Shown here piece by piece: positions 8,673-15,280 of a DNA stretch of 15,280 bases; within the stretch, counting starts at the first letter, position 1; every line of letters begins with the position of its first letter. Source of the DNA: CAVSUZ01 sp963791885 (lineage in GTDB: Bacteria; Pseudomonadota; Alphaproteobacteria; Acetobacterales; Acetobacteraceae); assembly GCA_963791885.1 (NCBI GenBank), contig CAWBUL010000002.1, positions 1 through 15,280 of the forward strand, written 5' to 3'. The translations under genes were made by a program, and so were the position numbers. The notes beneath the pieces are model-generated. The model had not been told where the DNA came from. It did no database searches and worked only from the letters and a program-made list of their open reading frames with translations.

Positions 8673-9319
8673 CATCTCGAACCGCTCTGGATGAGCTGGA
8701 ACACGATGCGCTGACCGAGCTGGTCAATATCGGCGTGAGCCGCTCAGCCGCCGGGCTGCGCAAGATGGTGGGCGAACATGTCGTCCTTACAGTCCCTTCG
8801 GTCGAGGTGGTGAACCGTAAAGCTGCCGCCACCCTGATCCGCGAGCGGGAAAGCGATGATTTGATTGCGGTGCGGCAGGACTTCGACGGGGCGTTCTCGG
8901 GCCGGGCGCTGCTGATCTTTCCACAGGCTAATAGCCTGGCCTTGGTCCGGGCAGTGACCGGCGACGAGTTGTCCGAGGAAGAGCTCGAGGAGCTGGAGAA
9001 CGAAGCCCTGGCTGAGACAGGCAACATCGTGCTGAACGGTTGCCTGGCCAGCATGGCCAACATGCTTCAGCGACCGCTGACAATGTCGCTGCCCCAAGTG
9101 ATCCGCGGCGACGGCCAGCTATTTTTCGAACTCAGCAATCAGGACAACGAGACCGGGGCGGTCCTGTTTCTCTATATCAACTTCACCATCAGTGGCCGCG
9201 ACATTCGTGGGTATATCGCGATGCTGATGGATCTGCCGTCTCTGGATACGCTCAAGGTTTTGATCACCGAGTTCATCAAACGTGTGGTTGGAACGCAGGA
9301 TCTCGGCCGATTGGCGTGA
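8669..9319 (+). CDS. cheC: CheC-type CheY-P phosphatase/chemotaxis protein
   Basis: CheC, CheX and FliY proteins dephosphorylate CheY-P. This 216-residue protein shows the two-fold CheC repeat. The first active-site helix is DALTELVNIG (Asp13, Glu17, Asn20), matching the D/S-x3-E-x2-N pattern. The second is EALAETGNIVLNG (Glu112, Glu116, Asn119), with Glu in place of the first Asp/Ser. Between them lies the characteristic VVLTVPSVEVV strand region. The length matches CheC (about 205). No cheD gene, the usual CheC partner, is seen here. The ATG at 8669 overlaps the CheY-like stop as ATGA. The immediate pairing with a receiver supports a phosphatase role. CheZ is absent, so this is probably the signal-termination component. 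Confidence 0.85.
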   Translation: MTSRTALDELEHDALTELVNIGVSRSAAGLRKMVGEHVVLTVPSVEVVNRKAAATLIRERESDDLIAVRQDFDGAFSGRALLIFPQANSLALVRAVTGDELSEEELEELENEALAETGNIVLNGCLASMANMLQRPLTMSLPQVIRGDGQLFFELSNQDNETGAVLFLYINFTISGRDIRGYIAMLMDLPSLDTLKVLITEFIKRVVGTQDLGRLA

Positions 9320-9324
9320 GGAGG
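9318..9324 (+). promoter_or_regulatory. Strong Shine-Dalgarno site of hybrid kinase gene
   Basis: GAGGAGG overlaps the last bases of the CheC-like gene and sits 2 bases before the ATG at 9327. It decides the start of the kinase over the longer reading frame that begins inside the CheC-like gene. Confidence 0.65.
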
Positions 9325-9326
9325 AC

Positions 9327-11648
9327 ATGAGCCAGCAGCTGGGTCGCCCCAGCTTCAAACGGATGAAGACAGAGGATCTCCTGGCCAGTGCGGTTGGCAT
9401 CTGGACGTGGGATGTTGCCTGCAACCTCCTGCGCGCCGACGCCCGATTTGCCGAATTGTACTCGTTGGATCGACGGCAAGCAGCCGAGGGTATGGCATCG
9501 GACGCCTTCTTTGTCCCCATTCACCTCGCGGATAAAATGCGTATTCGCATTGCCGTTGCCGGCGTGATGCATGGGGCGGATTTGTTTAACAAGCAATTCC
9601 GCGTGCAAGTCCCGAACGGCACCTTCCGTTGGGTATCAGCCCAAGGCAGCGCTGAGCGGGACGCGGACAACCGCGTCATAAGCTTCAACGGTCTTCTGAC
9701 CGACATCACCGAGCAAAAGCGAGTCGAGGAGCGTCTGCGGGTCGCCCAATCGGCGGGAGGCGTTGGCACGTTCGAATATGTCAGCGGATTTGGTACGGTG
9801 GACGTGTCAGAGCAATTCTGTCGACTACTGGGCCTCACGCCAACGGATTCCGTCGCGCTACGCGCGATCAATGCCGTCCTGCCGGAAGGATGTGCGCCGC
9901 TGATCGGCGGCGCGAACGACTTTGTGAGCGGTGAACTGCCCTATCGCGAGGTGCGAATCACTCGACCCGACACGGGCGAGAGCCGTTGGATTGCTCGCCG
10001 CGGCGAGCGGCGCCTGGACACGCCGAATGGCGGCTCACGGCTGATCGGCGTGATCTACGACATCACCGACTACAAGACAGTGGAAAGCCGGTTGCGGGAG
10101 TTTACCGCCAACCTGGAGCAGCGCGTGGCAGAGCAGACACGCGAGCATGACAGGGTATGGAACAACTCGCGCGACCTGATCGCAGTGGTTGATAATAGAG
10201 GGACGTTCCGCCTGGTCAGTCCTTCCTGGACCCGGGTGCTCGGCTACGAGACAGCGGACCTGATCGGTCACAGCTATGTGGAGTTCCTCGCCCCCGAGGA
10301 CGTGGCAGCCACGCAGAAAGCCGCAGCCGCGGTGCTCAGCGACGGCCGTCTGGATGGTTTCGAGAACCGCTACCGGCACAAAGACGGCAGTGTTCGGTGG
10401 ATTTCCTGGCAAGCCCTGGTCGAGGATGGACTGCTCTATGCCTATGGCCGCGACGTGACGGCGGAGAAGGCGCGTGACGAGGAATTTCGCCGCACCGAAG
10501 AGCAACTGCGGCAGTCGCAAAAGATGGAGGCCGTGGGCCAACTGACGGGAGGCCTGGCACACGACTTCAACAACATGCTCACCGCGATTATGGGCGGGCT
10601 CGAGCTGATTCATCGCCGTATCCACGATGGCCGGCTCGGCGATCTGGACCGCTTCATGGACGGCGCCATGAAATCGGCCAAACGCGCCGCCGGGTTGACC
10701 CACCGCCTTCTGGCCTTTTCACGCCAGCAAACGCTCGATCCGAAAAGCGTGGATGTAAACGCTTTGGTCAAATCGATGGAGGACCTTCTGGTTCGCACAT
10801 TGGGCGAGCAGGTCCGCTTGAAGGTGGTTGCGAATGCCGACGCGTGGCCAGCATTGAGTGACGTCAATCAATTGGAGAGCGCCCTGCTCAACCTGGCGAT
10901 CAATGCGCGCGATGCCATGCCGGACGGTGGCCAACTGACGATCGAAGTCGAGAACGTGGTCCTGGACCATGCCTATGTTGTGGGTCACCTCGATAGTGAC
11001 AACAGCGACTATGTCAGCATCAGTGTCACCGACACCGGCCATGGCATGGACGCCGACACACTTTCAAAAGCCTTCGATCCCTTCTTTACCACCAAGCCGA
11101 TCGGCCAGGGCACGGGTCTGGGTCTGTCGACCATATACGGCTTCCTGCGCCAGATCGGCGGCCACGCCAGCCTGTCCAGCGAGGTTGGGAAGGGCACGAC
11201 GGTCAGGATGTACCTGCCGCGTTTCACCAGTCAGGCGCCACCCGCCGACCCCAAAGCCGATCGGACAGTCGAGCCGGCCGGAGACGGCCAGACCGTTCTT
11301 GTGGTCGAGGACGAAGAAGCCGTGAGATTGCTGATTGTGGAAGTGCTGACAGAGCTCGGGTATCGAGCGCTGCAAGCGCCGAACGGCGACGCCGCTATGG
11401 GCCACCTTACATCATCAACGCCGCTCGACCTTCTGATCACAGACGTTGGCCTGCCAGGCCTGAACGGCCGCCAGGTCGCCGAGATCGCACGTCGGAGCAG
11501 GCCGGGTCTGCCCGTCCTGTTCGTCACCGGTTATGCGGCCAATGCCGCTGTCCGCGGAAACTTCCTCGATCCTGGAATGGAGATGATCTCCAAGCCCTTC
11601 GCCGTGGGGGAGTTGGCAACCAAGATCGGCGAGATTCTCTCGGCTTGA
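9327..11648 (+). CDS. Three-PAS hybrid sensor histidine kinase with C-terminal receiver
   Basis: A 773-residue protein without a clear membrane segment, so probably a cytoplasmic sensor. Three PAS domains are seen at about residues 15-130, 135-255 and 280-390. The first and second end in LLTDITEQK and GVIYDITDYK; the third ends in YAYGRDVTAEK. A short coiled coil (about 255-280) lies between PAS2 and PAS3. The HisKA phospho-acceptor is His412 in GGLAHDFNNML. The ATPase shows Asn526 in NLAINARDAMPDGG, Asp569 in DTGHGMD and the GQGTGLGLS lid motif. The C-terminal receiver (about 650-770) has acidic VVEDEEAVR, phospho-acceptor Asp706 in ITDVGLPGLNG and the Lys motif SKPF. It starts 7 bases after the CheC-like stop and is probably co-transcribed. 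No DNA-binding partner is encoded nearby, so its phosphate target is unknown; the CheY-like protein is a candidate. Confidence 0.93.
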   Translation: MSQQLGRPSFKRMKTEDLLASAVGIWTWDVACNLLRADARFAELYSLDRRQAAEGMASDAFFVPIHLADKMRIRIAVAGVMHGADLFNKQFRVQVPNGTFRWVSAQGSAERDADNRVISFNGLLTDITEQKRVEERLRVAQSAGGVGTFEYVSGFGTVDVSEQFCRLLGLTPTDSVALRAINAVLPEGCAPLIGGANDFVSGELPYREVRITRPDTGESRWIARRGERRLDTPNGGSRLIGVIYDITDYKTVESRLREFTANLEQRVAEQTREHDRVWNNSRDLIAVVDNRGTFRLVSPSWTRVLGYETADLIGHSYVEFLAPEDVAATQKAAAAVLSDGRLDGFENRYRHKDGSVRWISWQALVEDGLLYAYGRDVTAEKARDEEFRRTEEQLRQSQKMEAVGQLTGGLAHDFNNMLTAIMGGLELIHRRIHDGRLGDLDRFMDGAMKSAKRAAGLTHRLLAFSRQQTLDPKSVDVNALVKSMEDLLVRTLGEQVRLKVVANADAWPALSDVNQLESALLNLAINARDAMPDGGQLTIEVENVVLDHAYVVGHLDSDNSDYVSISVTDTGHGMDADTLSKAFDPFFTTKPIGQGTGLGLSTIYGFLRQIGGHASLSSEVGKGTTVRMYLPRFTSQAPPADPKADRTVEPAGDGQTVLVVEDEEAVRLLIVEVLTELGYRALQAPNGDAAMGHLTSSTPLDLLITDVGLPGLNGRQVAEIARRSRPGLPVLFVTGYAANAAVRGNFLDPGMEMISKPFAVGELATKIGEILSA

Positions 11649-11780
11649 TTTTCGAGAAGCGTAGATCCGTGGCACTTCATGAAGATGTAACCTAGGTCCC
11701 CTTTTCCCGTAGTTGTGGTCCCGGTAAGGGACCCAATGCGAAATCGCATCACATTGGTTGCGATTAATCGGGGGTCCAGG
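11649..11780. promoter_or_regulatory. Palindrome-rich spacer: end of che operon and leader of PEP-CTERM gene
   Basis: This 132-base region should hold the operon terminator and the promoter of the next gene. It contains CTTCATGAAG (11675-11684, perfect palindrome) and a hairpin GGTCCC/GGGACC (11717-11722 with 11728-11733, 5-base loop). A second GGTCCC copy (11695-11700) could pair with the same partner. TGCGA-AA-TCGCA lies at 11737-11748. The GGTCCC/GGGACC hairpin is not followed by a T run, so it is not a standard intrinsic terminator. No firm -35/-10 was found. Confidence 0.4.
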
Positions 11781-13397
11781 ATGGAATGTCGTTCAAAGCC
11801 GCTCACAGCCACACTCGCGCTCGCGTCTCTTCTGGCAGCGACCACCGCGCTGACCGTACCCGCCCGAGCCGCCTTCTTCACCCCGGGCGACCTGATTGTC
11901 AGCACCAGCGAGTACCAGGGCTCGGCTTCCACCGTCACTATTGGCCAGCCACTCCCTGGAGGCGGAAATGCGATCGCCAATGGCAGCTATCCGGGCGTGT
12001 TCGAGAATGCGATCCCCGATGCCAGCTTCGGCGTTACGTCGCCGATCACGCTTGAGGAACTGACCACCTCCGGCACCCCGGTTACCTCGCTGGCAATTCC
12101 CGCCAGCGTCGCCACGACGAGTTTCAGCTCCAAATCAGGAGCTCGCGCTGAACCTGTCACCCGGCGCCGGCGTGATCAGTTTCATCGGATACCAGGCGCC
12201 CGTGAATGCGCTGGATATCTCTAACGCCAATACGCCCGCCATTATCGAGCCTGGCAATCCAGACACCGCCACACCGACCGCACGCGTCGTGGTTACCGTA
12301 AACGCCGACGGCACCATCACCAGCGTGCCCACCAACGCCTATCCCGGAAACAACGGCCGGGCCGCGGTCTATGTCGGCAATGACACGTGGCTGCTGGCGG
12401 GCAATGCCGGCAACGGCAACGGCTCGCCGCAGGTGACGGCCGCTACCGGCGTGCAGGTACTGAACACCGCGACGGATTCGATCACCGACGGCGCCTACGA
12501 TACCACCAAGGCAGGATCCTTCAGCATCGCGCAGACTAATCCGGCGACCGGCATGCCTTACGGCACACCCAAACAGATTGCTAAAGATAAGGCTGCCAAG
12601 GATGACAATTATCGCGGCCTGACGATCTTCGACAACACGCTGTATGTCACTAAAGGCAGCGGCAGCAACGGCATCAACAGCGTCTATCAGGTCGGCACGA
12701 AGGGCACGCTGCCGACAACCGGCAGCAGCAACCCGATCAATGTTCTGCCCGGCTTTCCCACCACCATCGCGCGCGACATCACGGTGGCACCCGGCGGCAC
12801 GACCGGAGAACTCGGCGTCGTCGTGCCCACAGGCAAGGTTGATGCCGGCTTCTATCCCTTCGGCATTTGGTTCGCCAATGCCAACACCCTCTACGTCGCC
12901 GATGAGGGCGACGGAACGATGGCCAATGCCGCCCTCGACATCGAAAGCGGCTTGCAGAAATGGTCTTGACCGATGGCAAGTGGATGTACGACTACACCCT
13001 TCAGGCCGGCCTGGGTCTCGGGCAGAACTACACCGTCAGCGGCACCGATTATGCCGGTGACAGCGGCAGCTATACTGCTGCCACCGACGGACTGCGCAAC
13101 ATCACGGGCCAGGTCAACAGCAACGGCACGGTCACCATCTACGGTATCACCTCCACCGTCAGCGATGCCGGCGATCAGGGAGCCGATCCGAACGAACTCG
13201 TCTCCATCACGGACACGCTGTCCGATCTCTCGCTCCCGGATGACGAAGGCTTTTCGCTGCTCCAGCTTGCAGCGTATGGACAGGTGCTGCGTGGCGTATC
13301 GTTCGCTCCCGTGCCCGAGCCGGCATCCGCGCTCGTCTTCGGGGTCGCGATGGCCGGGCTGATTGGGGTCCGCCGGCGCATCAACCCAACTCGATAA
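11781..13397 (+). pseudogene. Secreted PEP-CTERM protein with propeller-like repeats, two frameshifts
   Basis: The reconstructed protein of about 538 residues starts with a signal peptide (LTATLALASLLAATTALT, cleavage near ARA-AFF). It ends with a PEP-CTERM sorting signal: VPEPAS (13311), a hydrophobic helix, then RRR (13371-13379). Such proteins are exported and processed at the envelope by exosortase, often with exopolysaccharide systems. The middle has blade-like repeats with TLYVT, TLYVADEGDG and WMYDYTL, suggesting a beta-propeller; catalysis cannot be inferred. The frame breaks twice. An extra G near 12139 (reading FSSKS then LALNLSPGAG) moves to the second frame. A missing base near 12963-12967 (GLQKW then LTDGKWMYDY) returns to the first. 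The ATG at 11781 was chosen for the signal peptide; the Shine-Dalgarno is weak. No exosortase gene is in the window. Its 3' end overlaps the convergent transporter gene. Confidence 0.8.
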
Positions 13398-14044
13398 CGG
13401 CAATTCCCGCAAAAATCGCCACCGCCGCGGCGATGCGGGACGGCACCCACCGTTCCTTCAGCATGGCGGTGGCGATCACTGCGGAGAACAGCACGCTCGT
13501 CTCCCGCAGTGCCGCCACAACCGGGATTGGCGCGCAGGTCATTGCCCAGATCACGACCCAGTACGCGACGACAGACATCGCCCCGCCCAGCAGCCCCTGC
13601 CACAAATAGAACCGCATCGGCGCGAACGCCTGCACACCGCGCCACGCCAGCATCAGCAATGGAAGCGGCGCGATATCAACAACGAACAACGTCGCCGCAT
13701 ACGCGGCTGGGTCGCCGGAGACCCGCGCACCCAGCCCATCGACAACCGTGTAGCCGGCAATCACCAGCGCCGTCAGCAAGGCGAACACCGGCGCCAGCCG
13801 GTCGTGCGACCCGCTTCCTCGCCGCCCGAGCGACAGCAACAGAATACCGAAACCCAAAATCAGCACACCCGACAGCGCCTGGACGCTGATCGTTTCTCCC
13901 GCTACCATCACGACGAGGAGCGTGGTGAGCAGGGGCGCGCCGCCCCGCGCAATGGGATAGACCCGGCTCATCTCTCCGCGCCGGTACGCCTCCGCCAGTG
14001 CCAGGTAGTAAGCCAAGTGCAGCGTCGTTGACCCGAGCACATAC
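13381..14044 (-). pseudogene. EamA/DMT-family transporter, N-terminus removed by IS insertion
   Basis: This is the C-terminal three quarters of a drug/metabolite-type membrane transporter with two EamA halves. About 220 native residues remain, from YVLGSTTLHLAYYLALAEAY to IAVIELG; full members have about 285-300. The first one or two membrane helices are missing. About eight hydrophobic segments remain, with the conserved ARGGAPLL and LRETSVLFSAVIAT regions and a family-typical KERW before the last helix. Upstream of 14044 the open frame continues into the IS3 left end, so the 35 residues before the native part are IS-derived and not part of the gene. The substrate is unknown. The stop TGA lies within the last 17 bases of the convergent PEP-CTERM gene. 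Expression of a shortened protein from a GTG near 14040 is possible but unlikely to be functional. Confidence 0.85.
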
Positions 14045-14087
14045 TGAGGTGGTCCCGGAAACTGGGACAGGGGGTTAAGCTTGGTTC
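14045..14087. repeat. Left terminal inverted repeat of the IS3 element
   Basis: It starts with TGAGGTGGTCCCGG and ends with GCTTGGTTC (14079-14087). The inner 9 bases match the inverse complement of 15272-15280. The outer 34 bases can only be confirmed with sequence beyond the window. Confidence 0.65.
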
Positions 14088-14110
14088 GCCCTGGCTGGAG
14101 GACGGACCCG

Positions 14111-14396
14111 ATGACGGGCAAACGGAAGCGATATTCGGCGGAATTCAAGGCGAAGGTTGCCCTTGAGGCACTGCGCGGTGAGCTGACGACGGCGCAGGCT
14201 GGCGACGAAGCACGGTGTGCATCAGACGATGGTCAGCGAGTGGAAGCGCCAGGCGGTGGACGGGCTATCGTCGGTGTTCTCGGGCAAGACGGAAGCGAAG
14301 GAAGTCGCCCGGGAAGAAGAGGTGGAGAAACTGCACGCCAAGATCGGGCAGCTGGTGGTGGAACGCGATTTTTTGGCGAAAGCCTTCGGTCGATGA
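14111..14396 (+). pseudogene. IS3 transposase OrfA, one-base insertion
   Basis: OrfA is the DNA-binding helix-turn-helix and leucine-zipper part of IS3 transposase. From ATG 14111 it reads KRKRYSAEFKAKVALEALRG to TTAQ, then the frame breaks. Removing one G at about 14197-14198 restores LATKHGVHQTMVSEWKRQAV and the coiled coil up to the TGA at 14394-14396. The repaired product is 94 residues, a normal length. The stop overlaps the orfB start as ATGA. As sequenced, OrfA would be non-functional and transposition blocked unless the extra base is an error. Confidence 0.85.
14369..14375 (+). promoter_or_regulatory. Likely -1 programmed frameshift heptamer (T TTT TTG)
   Basis: In the orfA frame the bases are grouped T-TTT-TTG, a classic X-XXY-YYZ slippery site. 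It lies about 20 bases before the orfA stop. Slipping back one base enters the orfB frame, as IS3 elements do to make the OrfAB transposase. No downstream pseudoknot was analysed. Confidence 0.5.
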
Positions 14397-15262
14397 GCGT
14401 GGATCGAAGGCGATCGATGATTGAGCCGGGCCATCCGCACCTTTCGGTTGCACGGCAGTGCGCGCTGGTGTCGATCGGCCGCTCCACGTTTTACCGCGCG
14501 GCGGCACTGGAGACGGCGGAGAACCTGCTGCTGATGCGGCTGCTCGACGAGCAGTTCCTGGAAACGCCGTGGTATGGATCGCGGCAGATGACGCGTCATC
14601 TGCGCCGTCTGGGTCACGCTGTCGGCCGCAAGCGGGTGCGGCGGCTGATGGCGACGATGGGGCTGACGCCGATCTACCAGCGGCCGCGGACCACGGTTCC
14701 GCATCCCGAGCACCGGATCTACCCGTATCTGCTACGCGATCTCGTGGTCGATCGGCCGAACCAGGTCTGGTGTGCGGATATCACCTATATTCCGATGCGG
14801 CGCGGCTTCCTCTATCTGGTCGCGGTGATGGATTGGGCGACGCGGCGGGTGCTGAGCTGGCGTTTGTCGAACACCATGGATGTGGAGTTCTGCGTCGCTG
14901 CGTTGGAGGAAGCGCTGGTGCGGTTTGGCCGGCCGGACATCTTCAACAGCGATCAGGGGAGCCAGTTCACCTCGCCACAATTCACGGAGGTGCTGACCGG
15001 CGCTGGTGTGCGGATCTCGATGGACGGCCGCGGCCGGTGGATGGACAACGTGTTCATCGAACGGCTGTGGCGTAGTCTGAAATACGAGTGCGTCTATCTG
15101 CACGCGTTTGAAACGGGCTCGGAGCTGCGAACGGGACTGGCCCGGTGGATCAGTTACTACAACGGTCACCGGCCTCACTCAGCACTGGGCGGGCTCACTC
15201 CTGACGAGGCGTATGCCGCGACTGAAGTCGGAGGAATAGAAACAACGAAATTGGCGGCCTGA
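14393..15262 (+). CDS. IS3-family transposase OrfB (DDE integrase core)
   Basis: The 289-residue catalytic part of an IS3 transposase. It has the HTH_21-type region (GSRQMTRHLRRLG) and then an rve integrase core. The DDE triad is visible: Asp129 in VWCADITYIP, Asp187 in FNSDQGSQFTS and Glu223 in FIERLWRSLKYE. The 35 residues between the second Asp and Glu are the hallmark spacing. The C-terminus has the YYNGHRPHSALGG motif. The ATG at 14393 overlaps the orfA stop, but native translation is probably as the OrfAB fusion through the upstream slippery site. All motifs look intact. OrfB alone would be complete, but functional transposition needs OrfA sequence that is frameshifted here. Confidence 0.95.
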   Translation: MSVDRRRSMIEPGHPHLSVARQCALVSIGRSTFYRAAALETAENLLLMRLLDEQFLETPWYGSRQMTRHLRRLGHAVGRKRVRRLMATMGLTPIYQRPRTTVPHPEHRIYPYLLRDLVVDRPNQVWCADITYIPMRRGFLYLVAVMDWATRRVLSWRLSNTMDVEFCVAALEEALVRFGRPDIFNSDQGSQFTSPQFTEVLTGAGVRISMDGRGRWMDNVFIERLWRSLKYECVYLHAFETGSELRTGLARWISYYNGHRPHSALGGLTPDEAYAATEVGGIETTKLAA

Positions 15263-15271
15263 AGTGACACA

Positions 15272-15280
15272 GAACCAAGC
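15272..15280. repeat. Inner edge of the IS3 right inverted repeat
   Basis: GAACCAAGC is the inverse complement of 14079-14087 and starts 9 bases after the orfB stop. The rest of the repeat lies beyond the window edge. Confidence 0.55.

Larger units (their letters stand above)
14045..15280 (+). mobile_element. IS3-family insertion sequence, right end outside window
   Basis: The element begins at TGAGGTGGTCCC (14045), exactly where transporter homology stops. It carries overlapping orfA and orfB with a DDE transposase. The last 9 bases of the window are the inverse complement of 14079-14087, which sit 34 bases inside the left end. The right end should thus lie near 15314, giving an element of about 1270 bases, normal for IS3. 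The target duplication cannot be checked here because the right flank is missing. Confidence 0.9.

Noticed and set aside
11669..11686. Sigma-54 promoter for the PEP-CTERM gene
   Set aside because: TGGCAC is present at 11670, but the -12 TTGC element is missing at the required spacing.
11717..11733. Intrinsic terminator of the chemosensory operon
   Set aside because: The hairpin has only 6 base pairs and no T run follows on the plus strand.
13363..14031. Plus-strand open frame opposite the transporter
   Set aside because: The translation is Arg/His/Gln-rich and without motifs, while the minus strand encodes clear EamA helices.

Overview
The window is GC-rich DNA from what looks like an alphaproteobacterium. 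The gene style fits Rhodospirillales, perhaps Acetobacteraceae, but that placement is an impression from protein style and codon use, not proof. No rRNA, tRNA or CRISPR array was seen.

Layout. (1) Positions 1-501, minus strand: the 5' part of a PLP-dependent threonine/serine dehydratase-like gene, running off the window edge and frameshifted twice. (2) Positions 744-11648, plus strand: one tightly packed chemosensory operon. It encodes a soluble receptor with two MCP signalling tips, a triple-domain CheW, CheB, CheR, CheA, a small STAS-like protein, a stand-alone CheY-type receiver, a CheC-type phosphatase and a three-PAS hybrid histidine kinase. Most junctions are 1- or 4-base stop/start overlaps. 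(3) Positions 11649-11780: a spacer rich in palindromes. (4) Positions 11781-13397: a secreted PEP-CTERM protein with beta-propeller-like blades, interrupted by two frameshifts. (5) Positions 13381-14044, minus strand: the rear part of an EamA/DMT transporter, cut by (6) an IS3-family insertion sequence that starts at 14045 and should end about 34 bases past the window.

How the genes work together. The cluster is a self-contained chemosensory pathway: receptor, coupling protein, kinase, adaptation enzymes (CheR and CheB), an output receiver (CheY-like) and a likely signal-terminating phosphatase (CheC-like). No flagellar or pilus gene lies in the window, and neither CheD nor CheZ is present. 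The receptor has no periplasmic sensor domain or membrane segment. The pathway may therefore sense an internal cue and could control something other than swimming. The PAS hybrid kinase, 7 bases downstream with a near-perfect Shine-Dalgarno site, is probably co-transcribed and may feed into or out of it.

Quality warning. At least seven single-base frame breaks fall in five genes (dehydratase 2, MCP 1, cheA 1, PEP-CTERM 2, IS orfA 1). Each can be repaired by adding or removing one base, and protein homology continues smoothly across it. Either the sequence carries indel errors or this is a decaying region; the raw data must decide.
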